Below, piece by piece: positions 1-7,423 of a DNA stretch of 22,189 nucleotides; the stretch's first letter is position 1; each line of letters opens with the position of its first letter. The translations under genes and the position numbers were made by a program. The notes beneath the pieces are model-generated. The model worked only from the letters and a program-made list of their open reading frames with translations. It was not told the DNA's origin and made no database searches. Origin of the DNA: JBQTHI01 sp052390035 (GTDB lineage: Bacteria > Actinomycetota > Acidimicrobiia > Spongiisociales > ZC4RG35); the NCBI GenBank assembly GCA_052390035.1, contig JBQTHI010000089.1:1-22189 (forward strand), given 5' to 3'.

Positions 1-44
1 AACACCAGCCGGACCTTGGCCCACGGAGTCCTCGGACGTCCCAT
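1..44 (-). CDS. 5' end of an unidentified gene, cut by the window edge
   Basis: An ATG at 44-42 on the minus strand opens a frame that runs off the left edge and reads MGRPRTPWAKVRLV. A good ribosome binding site (GGGAGG) lies 4 bases upstream, which is the main reason to call it. It follows iolB on the same strand after a 93-base gap, so it could be a late operon member or a separate gene. Fourteen residues are too few to assign a family. The basic start could suit a nucleic-acid-binding protein, but that is a guess. Confidence 0.4.
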   Translation of the reverse strand, partial: MGRPRTPWAKVRLV

Positions 45-91
45 GACACCTCCCGTCGCAGGTCGGTGTCGCGGTCACCACTTGAGCCGAA

Positions 92-106
92 CGCCGCATA
101 GCGGCG
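92..106. other. Short perfect hairpin downstream of iolB
   Basis: CGCCGC-ATA-GCGGCG forms a 6-bp GC-only stem with a 3-base loop in the 93-base gap after the iolB stop. No run of T follows it in the direction of iolB transcription, so it is not a classical intrinsic terminator. It could still slow polymerase or protect the 3' end of the iolCB mRNA. I see nothing else in this gap. Confidence 0.35.
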
Positions 107-137
107 GATTTCTACGCAGGAACCGGGGGGCAAACAT

Positions 138-995
138 TCAGGCCTGTCCGTAGAACGGAAGGCGCGGATCGGAGGGCTCCGTGCTCCACCGATTCCACAA
201 CCAGTCGTAAGCCGGATCGGTCGAGATGAGCCACCGCCGTTGCGGATCGGGACCTGCCATCACGTTCAGGTAATACATGTCATATCCGGGTGCGGCGACC
301 GTGGGACCGTGATAACCGCGAGGTACCAGGAAAACGTCACCGCTTCCAACCACCGCCGTTTCGTCGATGGCGCCATCCGCGGTGTAGGTCCGGTGGAAGC
401 CGAAGCCGGCACCCCCGATGTCGCGAATCTCAAAGTAGTAGATCTCCTCCAACGGAACCTCGGTGGCCGTCAATTCGTCGTGCTTGTGCGGTGGGTATGA
501 CGACCAATTGCCGCCAGGGGCGAGCACCTCAACAACGATTAGCCGCTGTGGTCCGTCGACACTGGCCGCCAGTAAAGGATTGACCTGGCGGGTGGCCGGT
601 CCGGCTCCCCGGATCTCGACCCGGACGTCGGCCGCGGCATAGAAAAGGGCCGACCGCCGCTCCGAGGCGACGGCGGTGGCCAGCGCCACCCGAACGCCTT
701 GCCTGGTCGAAATCACGACCTCATCCCCGGCCGGAAGGTAACAAATGTCGGACATCGCCTCGAAAACCGACCGGCGGTGAGCAAGGTCGAACTCGTAGCC
801 CGGGCCGTCGACAACGCACTCTCCCGAGAGAGGAACTACCGCCGCCTCAATCGATTCGAACGCCAGTCGCCGAGAACCTCCCGCCGGCAACTCGAACACC
901 CGAAGACCGGCGTACGACCATCCTGCCCGAGACGGATCGATCAGGACCTTGTCCCGTCCGTCGGCCAGGGTACCGACGGGGTAATGCAGGCTCAC
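138..995 (-). CDS. iolB: 5-deoxy-glucuronate isomerase IolB
   Basis: This 285-residue protein should isomerise 5-deoxy-D-glucuronate to 2-deoxy-5-keto-D-gluconate, the fourth step of the Bacillus-type myo-inositol pathway, in the cytoplasm. It has the two-cupin look of KduI/IolB: a central stretch with PPHKHDE and then a conserved glutamate (PLEEIYYFEI), followed by GFGFHRTYTADG, a GDVFLVPRGYHGPTVAAPGYDMYYLNVMAG core and an RRWLISTDPAYDWL tail, all typical of IolB. The HKHDE histidines and the downstream Glu/His are the likely metal ligands. Length is close to the 271 residues of the B. subtilis protein. The start is GTG at 995-993, overlapping the TGA of the upstream aldolase as GTGA, so translation is probably coupled. 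It is the last recognised pathway gene of the iolC operon. Confidence 0.95.
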   Translation of the reverse strand: MSLHYPVGTLADGRDKVLIDPSRAGWSYAGLRVFELPAGGSRRLAFESIEAAVVPLSGECVVDGPGYEFDLAHRRSVFEAMSDICYLPAGDEVVISTRQGVRVALATAVASERRSALFYAAADVRVEIRGAGPATRQVNPLLAASVDGPQRLIVVEVLAPGGNWSSYPPHKHDELTATEVPLEEIYYFEIRDIGGAGFGFHRTYTADGAIDETAVVGSGDVFLVPRGYHGPTVAAPGYDMYYLNVMAGPDPQRRWLISTDPAYDWLWNRWSTEPSDPRLPFYGQA

Positions 996-1885
996 TCGAG
1001 GTTGCCGTGGACGATCTCGACCGCCAGGTCCACCCAGCGCTCAACGTCGCCCTCCGTTGGGAACAGAAGGGAACGGCCTGCCACCAGACCCCGGACGTTG
1101 GGAATTCGCATCGCCCGCCTCCAGTTCTCCACCATCTCATCGATGCGCTGGCCGGGATCGCCTCCAAGTAGGAGCGCCGGAAGGGTGGTAGCCGCCATCA
1201 TCCGTTCGGGATCGGAGGGGGCGGGCAATTTGAGCCAGGTGTAGGCGGAGGTGGGACCCAGCGAGGAGGCGATCGACACAGCTTCCACCAGGAGGTCGAT
1301 GTCATCGGAGACCTTCAGGCGGCCCGACGGGTCCCGTACCGTCGGGAGGGGCTCGACCATTGCTATCAGCCGCCGATCCGCCAACGCAGCAATCGCCCGG
1401 ACGCATCCGCTGATGGTCTCGATGGTGGCCGGGTCGCCATAGTCGAGACGCAACAGCATCTTCCCGCCATCGAGACCGAGCCGAGAAATCGTCTCCACAT
1501 CGTGCGCCGTAAAGCGATCGTCGAGCTCCCACGAGGAAGCGGCAAGGCCGCCCCGATTCATCGAGCCAAAAAGCACCTTTCCGTCGAGTTCCCCCAAAAG
1601 CAGCAGCTCTTCGAAGATGTCGGGGCTGGCCAGGAGCCCGTCGACCCCCGGGCGGCGTAGCGCCCGAACGGTGTTGTCGAGGACCGTCCGACGATTGGCC
1701 ATCGCCATCGGATCGTCGCCTACCCGTAGTATCCGCCGGGCCGGATGGTCGATGGCGATAATCATGAGGTTGCCGTCGGATCCGAGGAGCGGTCGGCGGG
1801 CTCGGGTTGCGGCCCGGTTAGCCACAGCCCCGGGATCTTCGGCTCGCACCCTGAGCAGCTCTCGATATTCGAGGTCGCTGATCAC
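992..1885 (-). CDS. DeoC/LacD-type class I aldolase, probable 2-deoxy-5-keto-gluconate-6-phosphate aldolase
   Basis: This TIM-barrel protein resembles the actinobacterial Cgl0158-type family, which lies beside iolC in Corynebacterium. Its expected role, by position between kinase and isomerase, is the IolJ step: cleaving 2-deoxy-5-keto-D-gluconate 6-phosphate to dihydroxyacetone phosphate and malonate semialdehyde. Visible features are an early MIIAIDHPARR strand, GGKMLLRLDYGDP, a MVEPLP strand and a YTWLKLPAP strand whose lysine is the best candidate for Schiff-base formation. It ends with GLVAGRSLLFP, a phosphate-binding-like turn. I chose GTG at 1885-1883 (about 297 residues, beginning with the ISDLEYRELL helix) because it overlaps the iolC TGA as GTGA. 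The frame stays open upstream to 1930, but that part lies wholly within iolC. The exact substrate is inferred from context. Confidence 0.82.
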   Translation of the reverse strand: MISDLEYRELLRVRAEDPGAVANRAATRARRPLLGSDGNLMIIAIDHPARRILRVGDDPMAMANRRTVLDNTVRALRRPGVDGLLASPDIFEELLLLGELDGKVLFGSMNRGGLAASSWELDDRFTAHDVETISRLGLDGGKMLLRLDYGDPATIETISGCVRAIAALADRRLIAMVEPLPTVRDPSGRLKVSDDIDLLVEAVSIASSLGPTSAYTWLKLPAPSDPERMMAATTLPALLLGGDPGQRIDEMVENWRRAMRIPNVRGLVAGRSLLFPTEGDVERWVDLAVEIVHGNLE

Positions 1886-2835
1886 ATCAGCCTCCGTACC
1901 TGCTCCTCGGTGGGCATCGCGTCGGCACAAGCCAGTTGACCAGCAACGTAGGCGCCGGCGGCGTTGGCAAACGGGATGATCTCATCCCATCCCCAGCCGC
2001 ACAGCAGCCCGTGACAGACAGCCCCCCCGAAGGCATCACCCGCCCCCAGCCCGTTGACCACCTCGGTCGCCAACGGCGGGGCGGACACTTCGAACCCGTT
2101 TCCGAAGGCGGTGACTCCCTCCCGGCCCATCTTGACTACAGCCACCTCCACCCCTCGCTCGATGATCCTCCGTCCCATTGCCGCCGGGCTGCCGGAACCG
2201 ACTGCCACGGCGCACTCCTCCAGGTTGCCGATGGCGATGGTGGCCCGATCGAGCGCCTCCCGTTGCCGATCTCCCGCGATCGCTTCATCGCTCCAAAACG
2301 AAGGCCGGTAGTCGAGGTCGTGGATGGTGTGGCGCGAACGAGCCCGGGCATCGAGAGCGCGCAGGGTGGCGAGCCTGCTCGGCTCCGCCGACAGTCCGGT
2401 GCCGGTGGTCCAAAAGATCCGCGACGCCCTGATCGCCTCCAGGTCGAGTTCCTCCACGGTCAGATTCAGGTCGGGCGCCTTGGGCTGACGGTAGAAGAGC
2501 AGTGGAAAGTGGTCAGGCGGATGGATCTCGCAGAAGACGATCGGGGTCCGGAGATCAGGGTCAGACCCGACAAACCGGTTATCCACCCCGAACCCAATTA
2601 GGGCCTGGCGGACATAATCGCCGAAGCCGTCGAGACCAACTTTTGTCATCACCGCGGTCCGGTGGCCATAACGGGCGCCCGCCACCGCCACGTTCGTCGC
2701 GGTTCCCCCCAGATATTTGGCGAAGGTTTTCACCTCCGCCAGAGACACCCCGATCTGCTCCGGGTAGAGGTCCACACCCACCCGCCCCATGGTGAGGAGG
2801 TCGAACGCGTCGCCGGCGTGGTTGGAACGTTCCAA
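1882..2835 (-). CDS. iolC: 5-dehydro-2-deoxygluconokinase IolC (PfkB/ribokinase family)
   Basis: This kinase phosphorylates 2-deoxy-5-keto-D-gluconate with ATP. PfkB features are clear: a first strand DLLTMGRVGVDLYP (residues 12-25), the sugar-binding LGGTATNVAVAGARYG motif (42-57), and the C-terminal anion-hole and ATP motif GLGAGDAF (262-269) with Asp267 as catalytic base. YPEQIG after the first strand is typical of IolC. Length, 317, is normal. The start is odd. The only start-like codon before the first strand is TTG at 2835-2833, since an in-frame TAG lies at 2847-2845. This TTG is the first triplet of an operator palindrome and has no Shine-Dalgarno sequence at normal distance. The next candidate is ATG at 2790 (residue 16), which would remove part of the first strand and also lacks a binding site. 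It heads the iolC-aldolase-iolB operon, divergent from iolD. Confidence 0.93.
   Translation of the reverse strand: MERSNHAGDAFDLLTMGRVGVDLYPEQIGVSLAEVKTFAKYLGGTATNVAVAGARYGHRTAVMTKVGLDGFGDYVRQALIGFGVDNRFVGSDPDLRTPIVFCEIHPPDHFPLLFYRQPKAPDLNLTVEELDLEAIRASRIFWTTGTGLSAEPSRLATLRALDARARSRHTIHDLDYRPSFWSDEAIAGDRQREALDRATIAIGNLEECAVAVGSGSPAAMGRRIIERGVEVAVVKMGREGVTAFGNGFEVSAPPLATEVVNGLGAGDAFGGAVCHGLLCGWGWDEIIPFANAAGAYVAGQLACADAMPTEEQVRRLM
2822..2835. promoter_or_regulatory. Operator O1, perfect palindrome at the iolC start
   Basis: TTGGAACGTTCCAA is a perfect 14-bp palindrome with a central CpG, the form typical of LacI-family operators. Two near-identical copies lie at 11443-11456 and 11555-11568, each beside another operon of the same pathway, and a LacI-type regulator is encoded at 4789-5802. 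It starts 11 bases after the predicted -10 box of iolC, so a bound repressor would block initiation or early elongation. It may also affect iolD. Confidence 0.8.
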
Positions 2836-2846
2836 GTGGCGGTGCT

Positions 2847-2876
2847 AACTTATGACTCCTGCTCGCGGCGTGTCAA
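2847..2876 (-). promoter_or_regulatory. Predicted iolC promoter
   Basis: On the minus strand TTGACA (2876-2871, a perfect -35 consensus) is followed by an 18-base spacer and TAAGTT (2852-2847). CATAAG at 2854-2849, with a 16-base spacer, is an alternative -10. The predicted transcription start falls near 2840, only a few bases before the apparent TTG start of iolC, giving a nearly leaderless mRNA. The arrangement matches the other two promoters with this operator. Confidence 0.6.
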
Positions 2877-2913
2877 GCGTTGTCCTCCCAAGAGCCGATG
2901 ACTTCAACCGACG

Positions 2914-2919
2914 AAAGGG
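2914..2919 (+). promoter_or_regulatory. Ribosome binding site fixing the iolD start
   Basis: AAAGGG lies 5 bases before the ATG at 2925. The upstream in-frame candidates, TTG at 2880 and ATG at 2898, have no comparable site, so 2925 is the preferred start. Confidence 0.65.
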
Positions 2920-2924
2920 CACAT

Positions 2925-4763
2925 ATGGAATCTCTGCGTTTGACCACTGCCCAGGCCCTGGTGAGGTGGTTGCTGGCTCAACACACCGAGATCGACGGGA
3001 AGGAAATGCCCCTGTTCGCGGGTGTTTTCGCCATCTTCGGTCATGGCAACGTCGTAGCGCTGGCCGAGGCCCTCCAACCCGTCCAGGATCTGCTGCCGAC
3101 CTGGCGTGGCCACAACGAGCAATCGATGGCCCTCAGTGCAGTTGCCTACGCCAAAGCCATGAACCGACGTCAGATCATGGTGGCATCCTCCTCGATCGGT
3201 CCGGGTTGCACCAATATGGTGACCGCCGCCGCGGCGGCCCACGCCAACCGTCTTCCGGTTCTCCTGATCTCGGGTGACACCTTCCAGCATCGCCTGGTGG
3301 ACCCGGTCCTCCAGCAGATCGAATCGTTCGGGGATCCGTCGATCACGGTGTGCGATGCCTTTCGGCCTGTGACCCGCTACTGGGACCGGATCACCCACCC
3401 GGCTCAGGTCCTGCAGAGCCTCCCGCAAGCTCTGGCGGTGATGCTGGACCCCGGCGACTGCGGACCCGCATTCCTCGCTCTCCCCCAGGATGTCGCCGCT
3501 GAGGCATACGACTACCCGGCTGGCTTCTTCCAGGAGCGTGTCCACTACATCCGACGACCGGGCCCCGATCCCCGTGACATCGAGGCAGCCGCCTCCGTCA
3601 TTGCCAGCGCGACCGCTCCATTGATCGTGGCCGGAGGTGGAGTTCACTATTCAGGAGCCGTCGATTCTCTGACGTCGCTGGCGGTGCAGCGGTCCATCCC
3701 CGTTGTCGAAACTGTGGCAGGGAAGGCAACGATGATCGCCGACCACCCCAATTTCGCCGGGCCGATCGGAGTGACCGGATCGTCATCGGCCAACGCCCTC
3801 GCCGCCGAAGCCGATGTCGTTATCGCGGTCGGAACCAGACTTCAGGATTTCACTACCGGTTCCTGGTCGGTCTTTCGCAATGAGCGCATGAGGTTGGTGT
3901 CGATCAACACCGCCCGATTCGACTCGCTCAAGCACCGGGCGGTGCCGGTGGTAGGCGACGCCTTGCTGGCGGTCGAGGCCATCGATGCCGCCCTGGCCGG
4001 GTATCAGGCCCCTACGGCGTGGCTCGAGCAGGCTGCCACCTTGCGAGCGGAGTGGTACACCTATCTCGACCGGCTTTCCACCCCTGATGGCCGTCCCACC
4101 TATGCCAAGGTGATCCGCGCCATCAACCCAGTGTGTGATCCGGACGACTACCAGGTCTCGGCGGCCGGTGGTCTGCCCGGAGAGCTCAACACGGGCTGGC
4201 ACACCAAGAGCATCCGCTCCTTCGACTCCGAATACGGGTACAGCACGATGGGGTACGAGATTGCTGGGGCCTGGGGCGCCAAGATGGCCCTGGGCGACCG
4301 CGATGTGGTCGCCTGGGTTGGAGACGGGTCCTACCTGATGATGAACTCCGACATCCTCTCCACGGTGATGACCGGGCACAAGGTGATCTTCATCGTTTGC
4401 GACAACGGCGGTTTCGCCGTCATCAACCGGCTTCAGGTGAACACGGGAGGAGAGGAGTTCAACAATCTGCTGCGCGACACCCGTCACACCGTGATGGCCA
4501 AGGTCGATTTCGTCAAACACGCCCAGGCCATGGGAGCCGATGCGATCAAGGTCGACAACATCGTCCAGTTGCAAACCGCCTACAAGCGAGCCAAGGCAAC
4601 CGATCGAAGCACGGCGATCGTGATCGAGGTCGACGAGTACTCCTGGACCGGAGGCGGAGCCTGGTGGGAGGTAGGAGTCCCCGAGGTTTCCGACCGTGCC
4701 CAGGTGCGGGTGGCGCGGGCCGAACTCGAAGCCGAAAGGAAACATCAACGTATCGGCGTGTGA
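2925..4763 (+). CDS. iolD: 3D-(3,5/4)-trihydroxycyclohexane-1,2-dione hydrolase IolD (ThDP-dependent)
   Basis: This 612-residue enzyme opens the ring of the inosose dehydration product to give 5-deoxy-glucuronate. It has the three-domain layout of thiamine-diphosphate enzymes related to acetolactate synthase. The N-terminal pyrimidine-binding domain carries VFAIFGHGNVV and the catalytic glutamate in RGHNEQSMA (Glu65). A central Rossmann-like domain includes PLIVAGGGVHYSGA. The C-terminal diphosphate-binding domain has GDG at 466-468 and Asn494 in CDNGGF, the usual GDG-N metal motif. VTRYWDRITHP and GYEIAGAWGAKMA are IolD-like. Length is near the 637 residues of the Bacillus protein. The ATG at 2925 is supported by AAAGGG 5 bases upstream. 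It is divergent from iolC with about 89 bases between starts, and is followed after 25 bases by the regulator gene. A weak plus-strand promoter (TTGGAA 2822-2827, 18 bp, TAACTT 2846-2851) would overlap operator O1. Confidence 0.95.
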   Translation: MESLRLTTAQALVRWLLAQHTEIDGKEMPLFAGVFAIFGHGNVVALAEALQPVQDLLPTWRGHNEQSMALSAVAYAKAMNRRQIMVASSSIGPGCTNMVTAAAAAHANRLPVLLISGDTFQHRLVDPVLQQIESFGDPSITVCDAFRPVTRYWDRITHPAQVLQSLPQALAVMLDPGDCGPAFLALPQDVAAEAYDYPAGFFQERVHYIRRPGPDPRDIEAAASVIASATAPLIVAGGGVHYSGAVDSLTSLAVQRSIPVVETVAGKATMIADHPNFAGPIGVTGSSSANALAAEADVVIAVGTRLQDFTTGSWSVFRNERMRLVSINTARFDSLKHRAVPVVGDALLAVEAIDAALAGYQAPTAWLEQAATLRAEWYTYLDRLSTPDGRPTYAKVIRAINPVCDPDDYQVSAAGGLPGELNTGWHTKSIRSFDSEYGYSTMGYEIAGAWGAKMALGDRDVVAWVGDGSYLMMNSDILSTVMTGHKVIFIVCDNGGFAVINRLQVNTGGEEFNNLLRDTRHTVMAKVDFVKHAQAMGADAIKVDNIVQLQTAYKRAKATDRSTAIVIEVDEYSWTGGGAWWEVGVPEVSDRAQVRVARAELEAERKHQRIGV

Positions 4764-4775
4764 GCGACAGCAGCC

Positions 4776-4781
4776 GGGAGG
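4776..4781 (+). promoter_or_regulatory. Ribosome binding site fixing the regulator start
   Basis: GGGAGG is followed by a 7-base spacer to ATG at 4789. The in-frame ATG at 4783 and GTG at 4786 are too close to the site. The frame is open further upstream to 4696, but that part overlaps iolD. Confidence 0.6.
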
Positions 4782-4788
4782 GATGGTG

Positions 4789-5802
4789 ATGACCACTCGC
4801 CCCACCATCGTTGACGTGGCCCGACGGGCCGGCGTATCCAAGTCACTGGTTTCGCTGGTCATGCGCAACTCACCGAGTGTGTCCGAGGAGAAGCGCCAGC
4901 GGGTACTCAGGGCGGCCAGCGAACTGGCCTATCGGCCAAACGCCATGGCCCGCAGCCTGGTGCGACAACGGACCTACGTGATCGGAGTGGTCATCTCCGA
5001 CTTCAACAACCCTTTCTTCAACGAGATTGCCGGAGGCATCGAGGAGGCTGCCTTGGCCGCCGACTACCGGGCTCTTTTCAACTCCGGGGACCGCGATCCG
5101 ATTCGTGAGCAGACCGCGCTCGACACCCTGCTCCAGCTCCGCACCGACGGGGTGGTGCTCACTGGGCCTGCCCTCAATGAGGCCGCGGTCCGCAAAGCGG
5201 CCCGCGAAACCCCGGTGGTCATGGCCACGCGCGGCAGCCGATCGCGGCTATTCGACAGCGTCGTGAGCGACGATATCGCCGGCGCCCGGCTGGCGATCGA
5301 ACATCTCATCGCTCTCGGTCATCGGCGCATCTTCCATCTGAGCGGCGGGGAAGGGGCGGGGGCCCGCCAGCGTCGGGACGGTTACGAGTTGGCAATGCAC
5401 CACCACGGCCTCCATCCGGTGGTCGTGGAGGGGGACTACACCGAACGCACCGCCTTAGCCATCGCCGACCAACTACTCGACGGTCGGAGCCTCCCAACTG
5501 CGATATTTGCGCCCAACGATTTCGCCGCGATCGGCCTTCTTCAAGCCCTCGACGATCGTGGGTTCCGGGTACCGGATGACATCTCGGTGGTGGGTTACGA
5601 CGACACGTGGCTGGCGGGGTTGGCCCGTATCGGTCTCACCACTGTCCACCAGGACCCTCGACGGATGGGGGCCACCGCCGTCTCCCTCCTGCTCGAACGC
5701 ATCGACGGTCAGCGCACAACCGCCCGTCATGTTGTGGTCCAACCCGAGCTAACGATCAGGGCGACCACCGGTCCGGCCCCCACCAACCGGGTCACGGATT
5801 AG
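4789..5802 (+). CDS. LacI-family transcriptional regulator, likely repressor of the inositol genes
   Basis: The first 60 residues form a standard LacI DNA-binding headpiece: TIVDVARRAGVS, then a recognition helix with SKSLVSLVM, and a hinge region with YRPNAMARSLVRQRT. The rest (337 residues in all) is a periplasmic-binding-protein-like effector domain with VIGVVISDFNNPFFNEI, LIALGHRRIFHLSG, TAIFAPNDFAAIGLLQAL and PDDISVVGYDDTWLA. LacI-family proteins bind short palindromes with a central CpG. Three copies of TTGGAACGTTCCAA-like sequence next to inositol operons here fit it as their regulator. The effector is presumably inositol or a pathway intermediate, which is inference. It follows iolD by 25 bases and so is probably co-transcribed with it, giving feedback if iolD is itself repressed through O1. 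Its stop codon overlaps the stop of the convergent gene at 5799. Confidence 0.93.
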   Translation: MTTRPTIVDVARRAGVSKSLVSLVMRNSPSVSEEKRQRVLRAASELAYRPNAMARSLVRQRTYVIGVVISDFNNPFFNEIAGGIEEAALAADYRALFNSGDRDPIREQTALDTLLQLRTDGVVLTGPALNEAAVRKAARETPVVMATRGSRSRLFDSVVSDDIAGARLAIEHLIALGHRRIFHLSGGEGAGARQRRDGYELAMHHHGLHPVVVEGDYTERTALAIADQLLDGRSLPTAIFAPNDFAAIGLLQALDDRGFRVPDDISVVGYDDTWLAGLARIGLTTVHQDPRRMGATAVSLLLERIDGQRTTARHVVVQPELTIRATTGPAPTNRVTD

Positions 5803-6464
5803 CGGCATCGGCCCCGATCGACGTCGACCCGGTCGGTCATCGACTCCAAGAACGCAGTGATCTCCGCTGGGGTGAGGGCCCAAGCCGAACCAGCTTTCCC
5901 GGTCGAACGGGCGAACAACATCCCCACCATCGCCCCTTGCCCATTGAGCAAGGGGCCACCCGAGTCTCCCGGCCCCACTTCGGCCCGCAGGTCGAAGGCC
6001 TCCCGAAGAACCTGACCCTGGTCGTAGATGTCGCCCGAGCTGGCGGTGACCAGCCGCTTGATCTCGAAGGGAATCCGATCGACGGTCAGGTCGCCGCCCA
6101 CCACTGCGATCACTCCACTATCTCCGGCGGCCGCCTCGGACACGGAGATCGGGGGAGCTTCGAAACCCGGGGCGTCGAGCAACGCGAGATCTCGATCCGG
6201 ATCAAACGCCACCACCCGAACCGGCAATTCTATACCTTCCTGGGTGATCACCCGGAGGTCATCGTCCGCCCCGGCAATGGCGTGCGCCACCGTCAACCAC
6301 AACTCATCGCCTACCGGCACTGCCGTGGCCAGAATCGGGCTCAGACACGCGGTTCCCGCCACTCGAGCGAGGGTGGCGGTGGTCTGGTCGAGCGTTGTGC
6401 CGCAGGCGGTGAGGAGGGTCAACACCGCACCAGCCAGAACCGCCCGCCCCGACCGGCCGGTCAT
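5799..6464 (-). CDS. Trypsin-like serine protease lipoprotein
   Basis: This 221-residue protein begins with a signal peptide and lipobox (LTLLTAC), giving lipid Cys21, so it should sit on the outer face of the membrane. A chymotrypsin/HtrA-like fold is indicated by a complete catalytic triad: His61 in TVAHAIAG, Asp92 in DPDRDLALL, and Ser168 in GPGDSGGPLL. No PDZ domain follows, and at this length it is a bare protease domain. Its ATG overlaps the TGA of the RmlD-like gene as ATGA, which ties it to the transporter operon, although its role there is unclear. It meets the regulator gene tail to tail with the two stop codons overlapping. Substrate unknown; a quality-control or processing role at the envelope is possible. 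Confidence 0.82.
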   Translation of the reverse strand: MTGRSGRAVLAGAVLTLLTACGTTLDQTTATLARVAGTACLSPILATAVPVGDELWLTVAHAIAGADDDLRVITQEGIELPVRVVAFDPDRDLALLDAPGFEAPPISVSEAAAGDSGVIAVVGGDLTVDRIPFEIKRLVTASSGDIYDQGQVLREAFDLRAEVGPGDSGGPLLNGQGAMVGMLFARSTGKAGSAWALTPAEITAFLESMTDRVDVDRGRCR

Positions 6465-7399
6465 CTGGTCGCCGACTCATACTCACCTCGGAAACGATTC
6501 AGCAGTTCGGCCAGCCCGAGCGGCCGATGCGAAAGCAGGCGATCGGTTCGGGGCGAGGTGAGGCTGGTGTCATAAGGGATGGGTCCCGAAGCCATGGTCG
6601 CCTGTTCAGGAGGCCCACTTCCAACCAGCGATTGGTCGAGACCGAACACCTCACAGGCCAGCAGGGCAAGTTCCATCCTCTCCACCGTGTCCCGCCCGCA
6701 GCAATGGAAGATCCCGGTCAGCCGATGCTTCCCGATGTCGAGGATCAGCCCGGCGCTGTCGCTCGCCAGCGAGGGCGTGGCGATCATGTTGATGCGGGGG
6801 GACTCCCACACAGTGAAGGGCCGACCTCCTCGCAGAGCATCCACCAGGGCCGCCACGAAGTACCCAAACCCGGGATCCTGTTGGCGGGGAGTGTCAGGCC
6901 GGGCCCGATGAATCCCATTGACTCCCGAAATGCGGGCGACGGCACCCCCCCGATCGAGAGTGACGATCTCGCTGACCAACTTGAGGACGCCGTAAAAGTT
7001 GACGGGGTTGGGGGGTGTCGCCTCGTCGGCGCCTCCCTGAGTCCCGTCGAACACCCAGTCGGTCGACACCACCACCATGCTGGATCCGACCGCTTGAGCC
7101 GCCGCCGCGACATTGGCGCTGGCCGTCACATAGGCGTCCCAGGCTCTTTGCCGATCTTGGTAGAGGGTCGGAAGATCGTTGAGGATGGCGGCGTGGACAA
7201 CCACATCGGGCCCGAATCGATCGATGCTTTCCGCTACGGCATTGGGATCGCTCAGGTCGACGGAGTCGATCTCGTACCGCCCATTAGGAGCCGGTTGGAA
7301 CTGGTGCACCGTGGTCATCACCCGACAGCCTCGCTCCAGGGCGACGTGGACGATGTTGCTACCGACGAACCCCGTTCCGCCGGTCAGCCAGACCTTCAT
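6461..7399 (-). CDS. RmlD-like NAD(P)-dependent reductase (extended SDR / sugar-nucleotide-binding family)
   Basis: This 312-residue cytoplasmic protein has the extended-SDR cofactor motif GGTGFVG (7-13), DVVVHAAI after the fourth strand, the STDWVFDG strand characteristic of dTDP-4-dehydrorhamnose reductase (RmlD) relatives with Thr113, and catalytic Tyr136-x3-Lys140 (YGVLK). It resembles RmlD more than GalE. No other rhamnose gene is present, so reduction of a keto-sugar or keto-cyclitol is more likely than dTDP-rhamnose synthesis. That is inference from its place 24 bases after the inositol-type ATPase gene. The ATG at 7399 has only a weak, very close AGGAA upstream. It overlaps the following lipoprotein gene by 4 bases. 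Confidence 0.8.
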   Translation of the reverse strand: MKVWLTGGTGFVGSNIVHVALERGCRVMTTVHQFQPAPNGRYEIDSVDLSDPNAVAESIDRFGPDVVVHAAILNDLPTLYQDRQRAWDAYVTASANVAAAAQAVGSSMVVVSTDWVFDGTQGGADEATPPNPVNFYGVLKLVSEIVTLDRGGAVARISGVNGIHRARPDTPRQQDPGFGYFVAALVDALRGGRPFTVWESPRINMIATPSLASDSAGLILDIGKHRLTGIFHCCGRDTVERMELALLACEVFGLDQSLVGSGPPEQATMASGPIPYDTSLTSPRTDRLLSHRPLGLAELLNRFRGEYESATR

Positions 7400-7423
7400 T
7401 TCCTGGACGCGTAGCGAGAGGCC

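Noticed and set aside
3783..4868. A 361-codon open frame on the minus strand opposite iolD
   Set aside because: It lies wholly antisense to a clear ThDP enzyme, has a low-complexity Gly/Asp/Val/His-rich translation with no recognisable motif, and such long antisense frames are expected in high-GC DNA.
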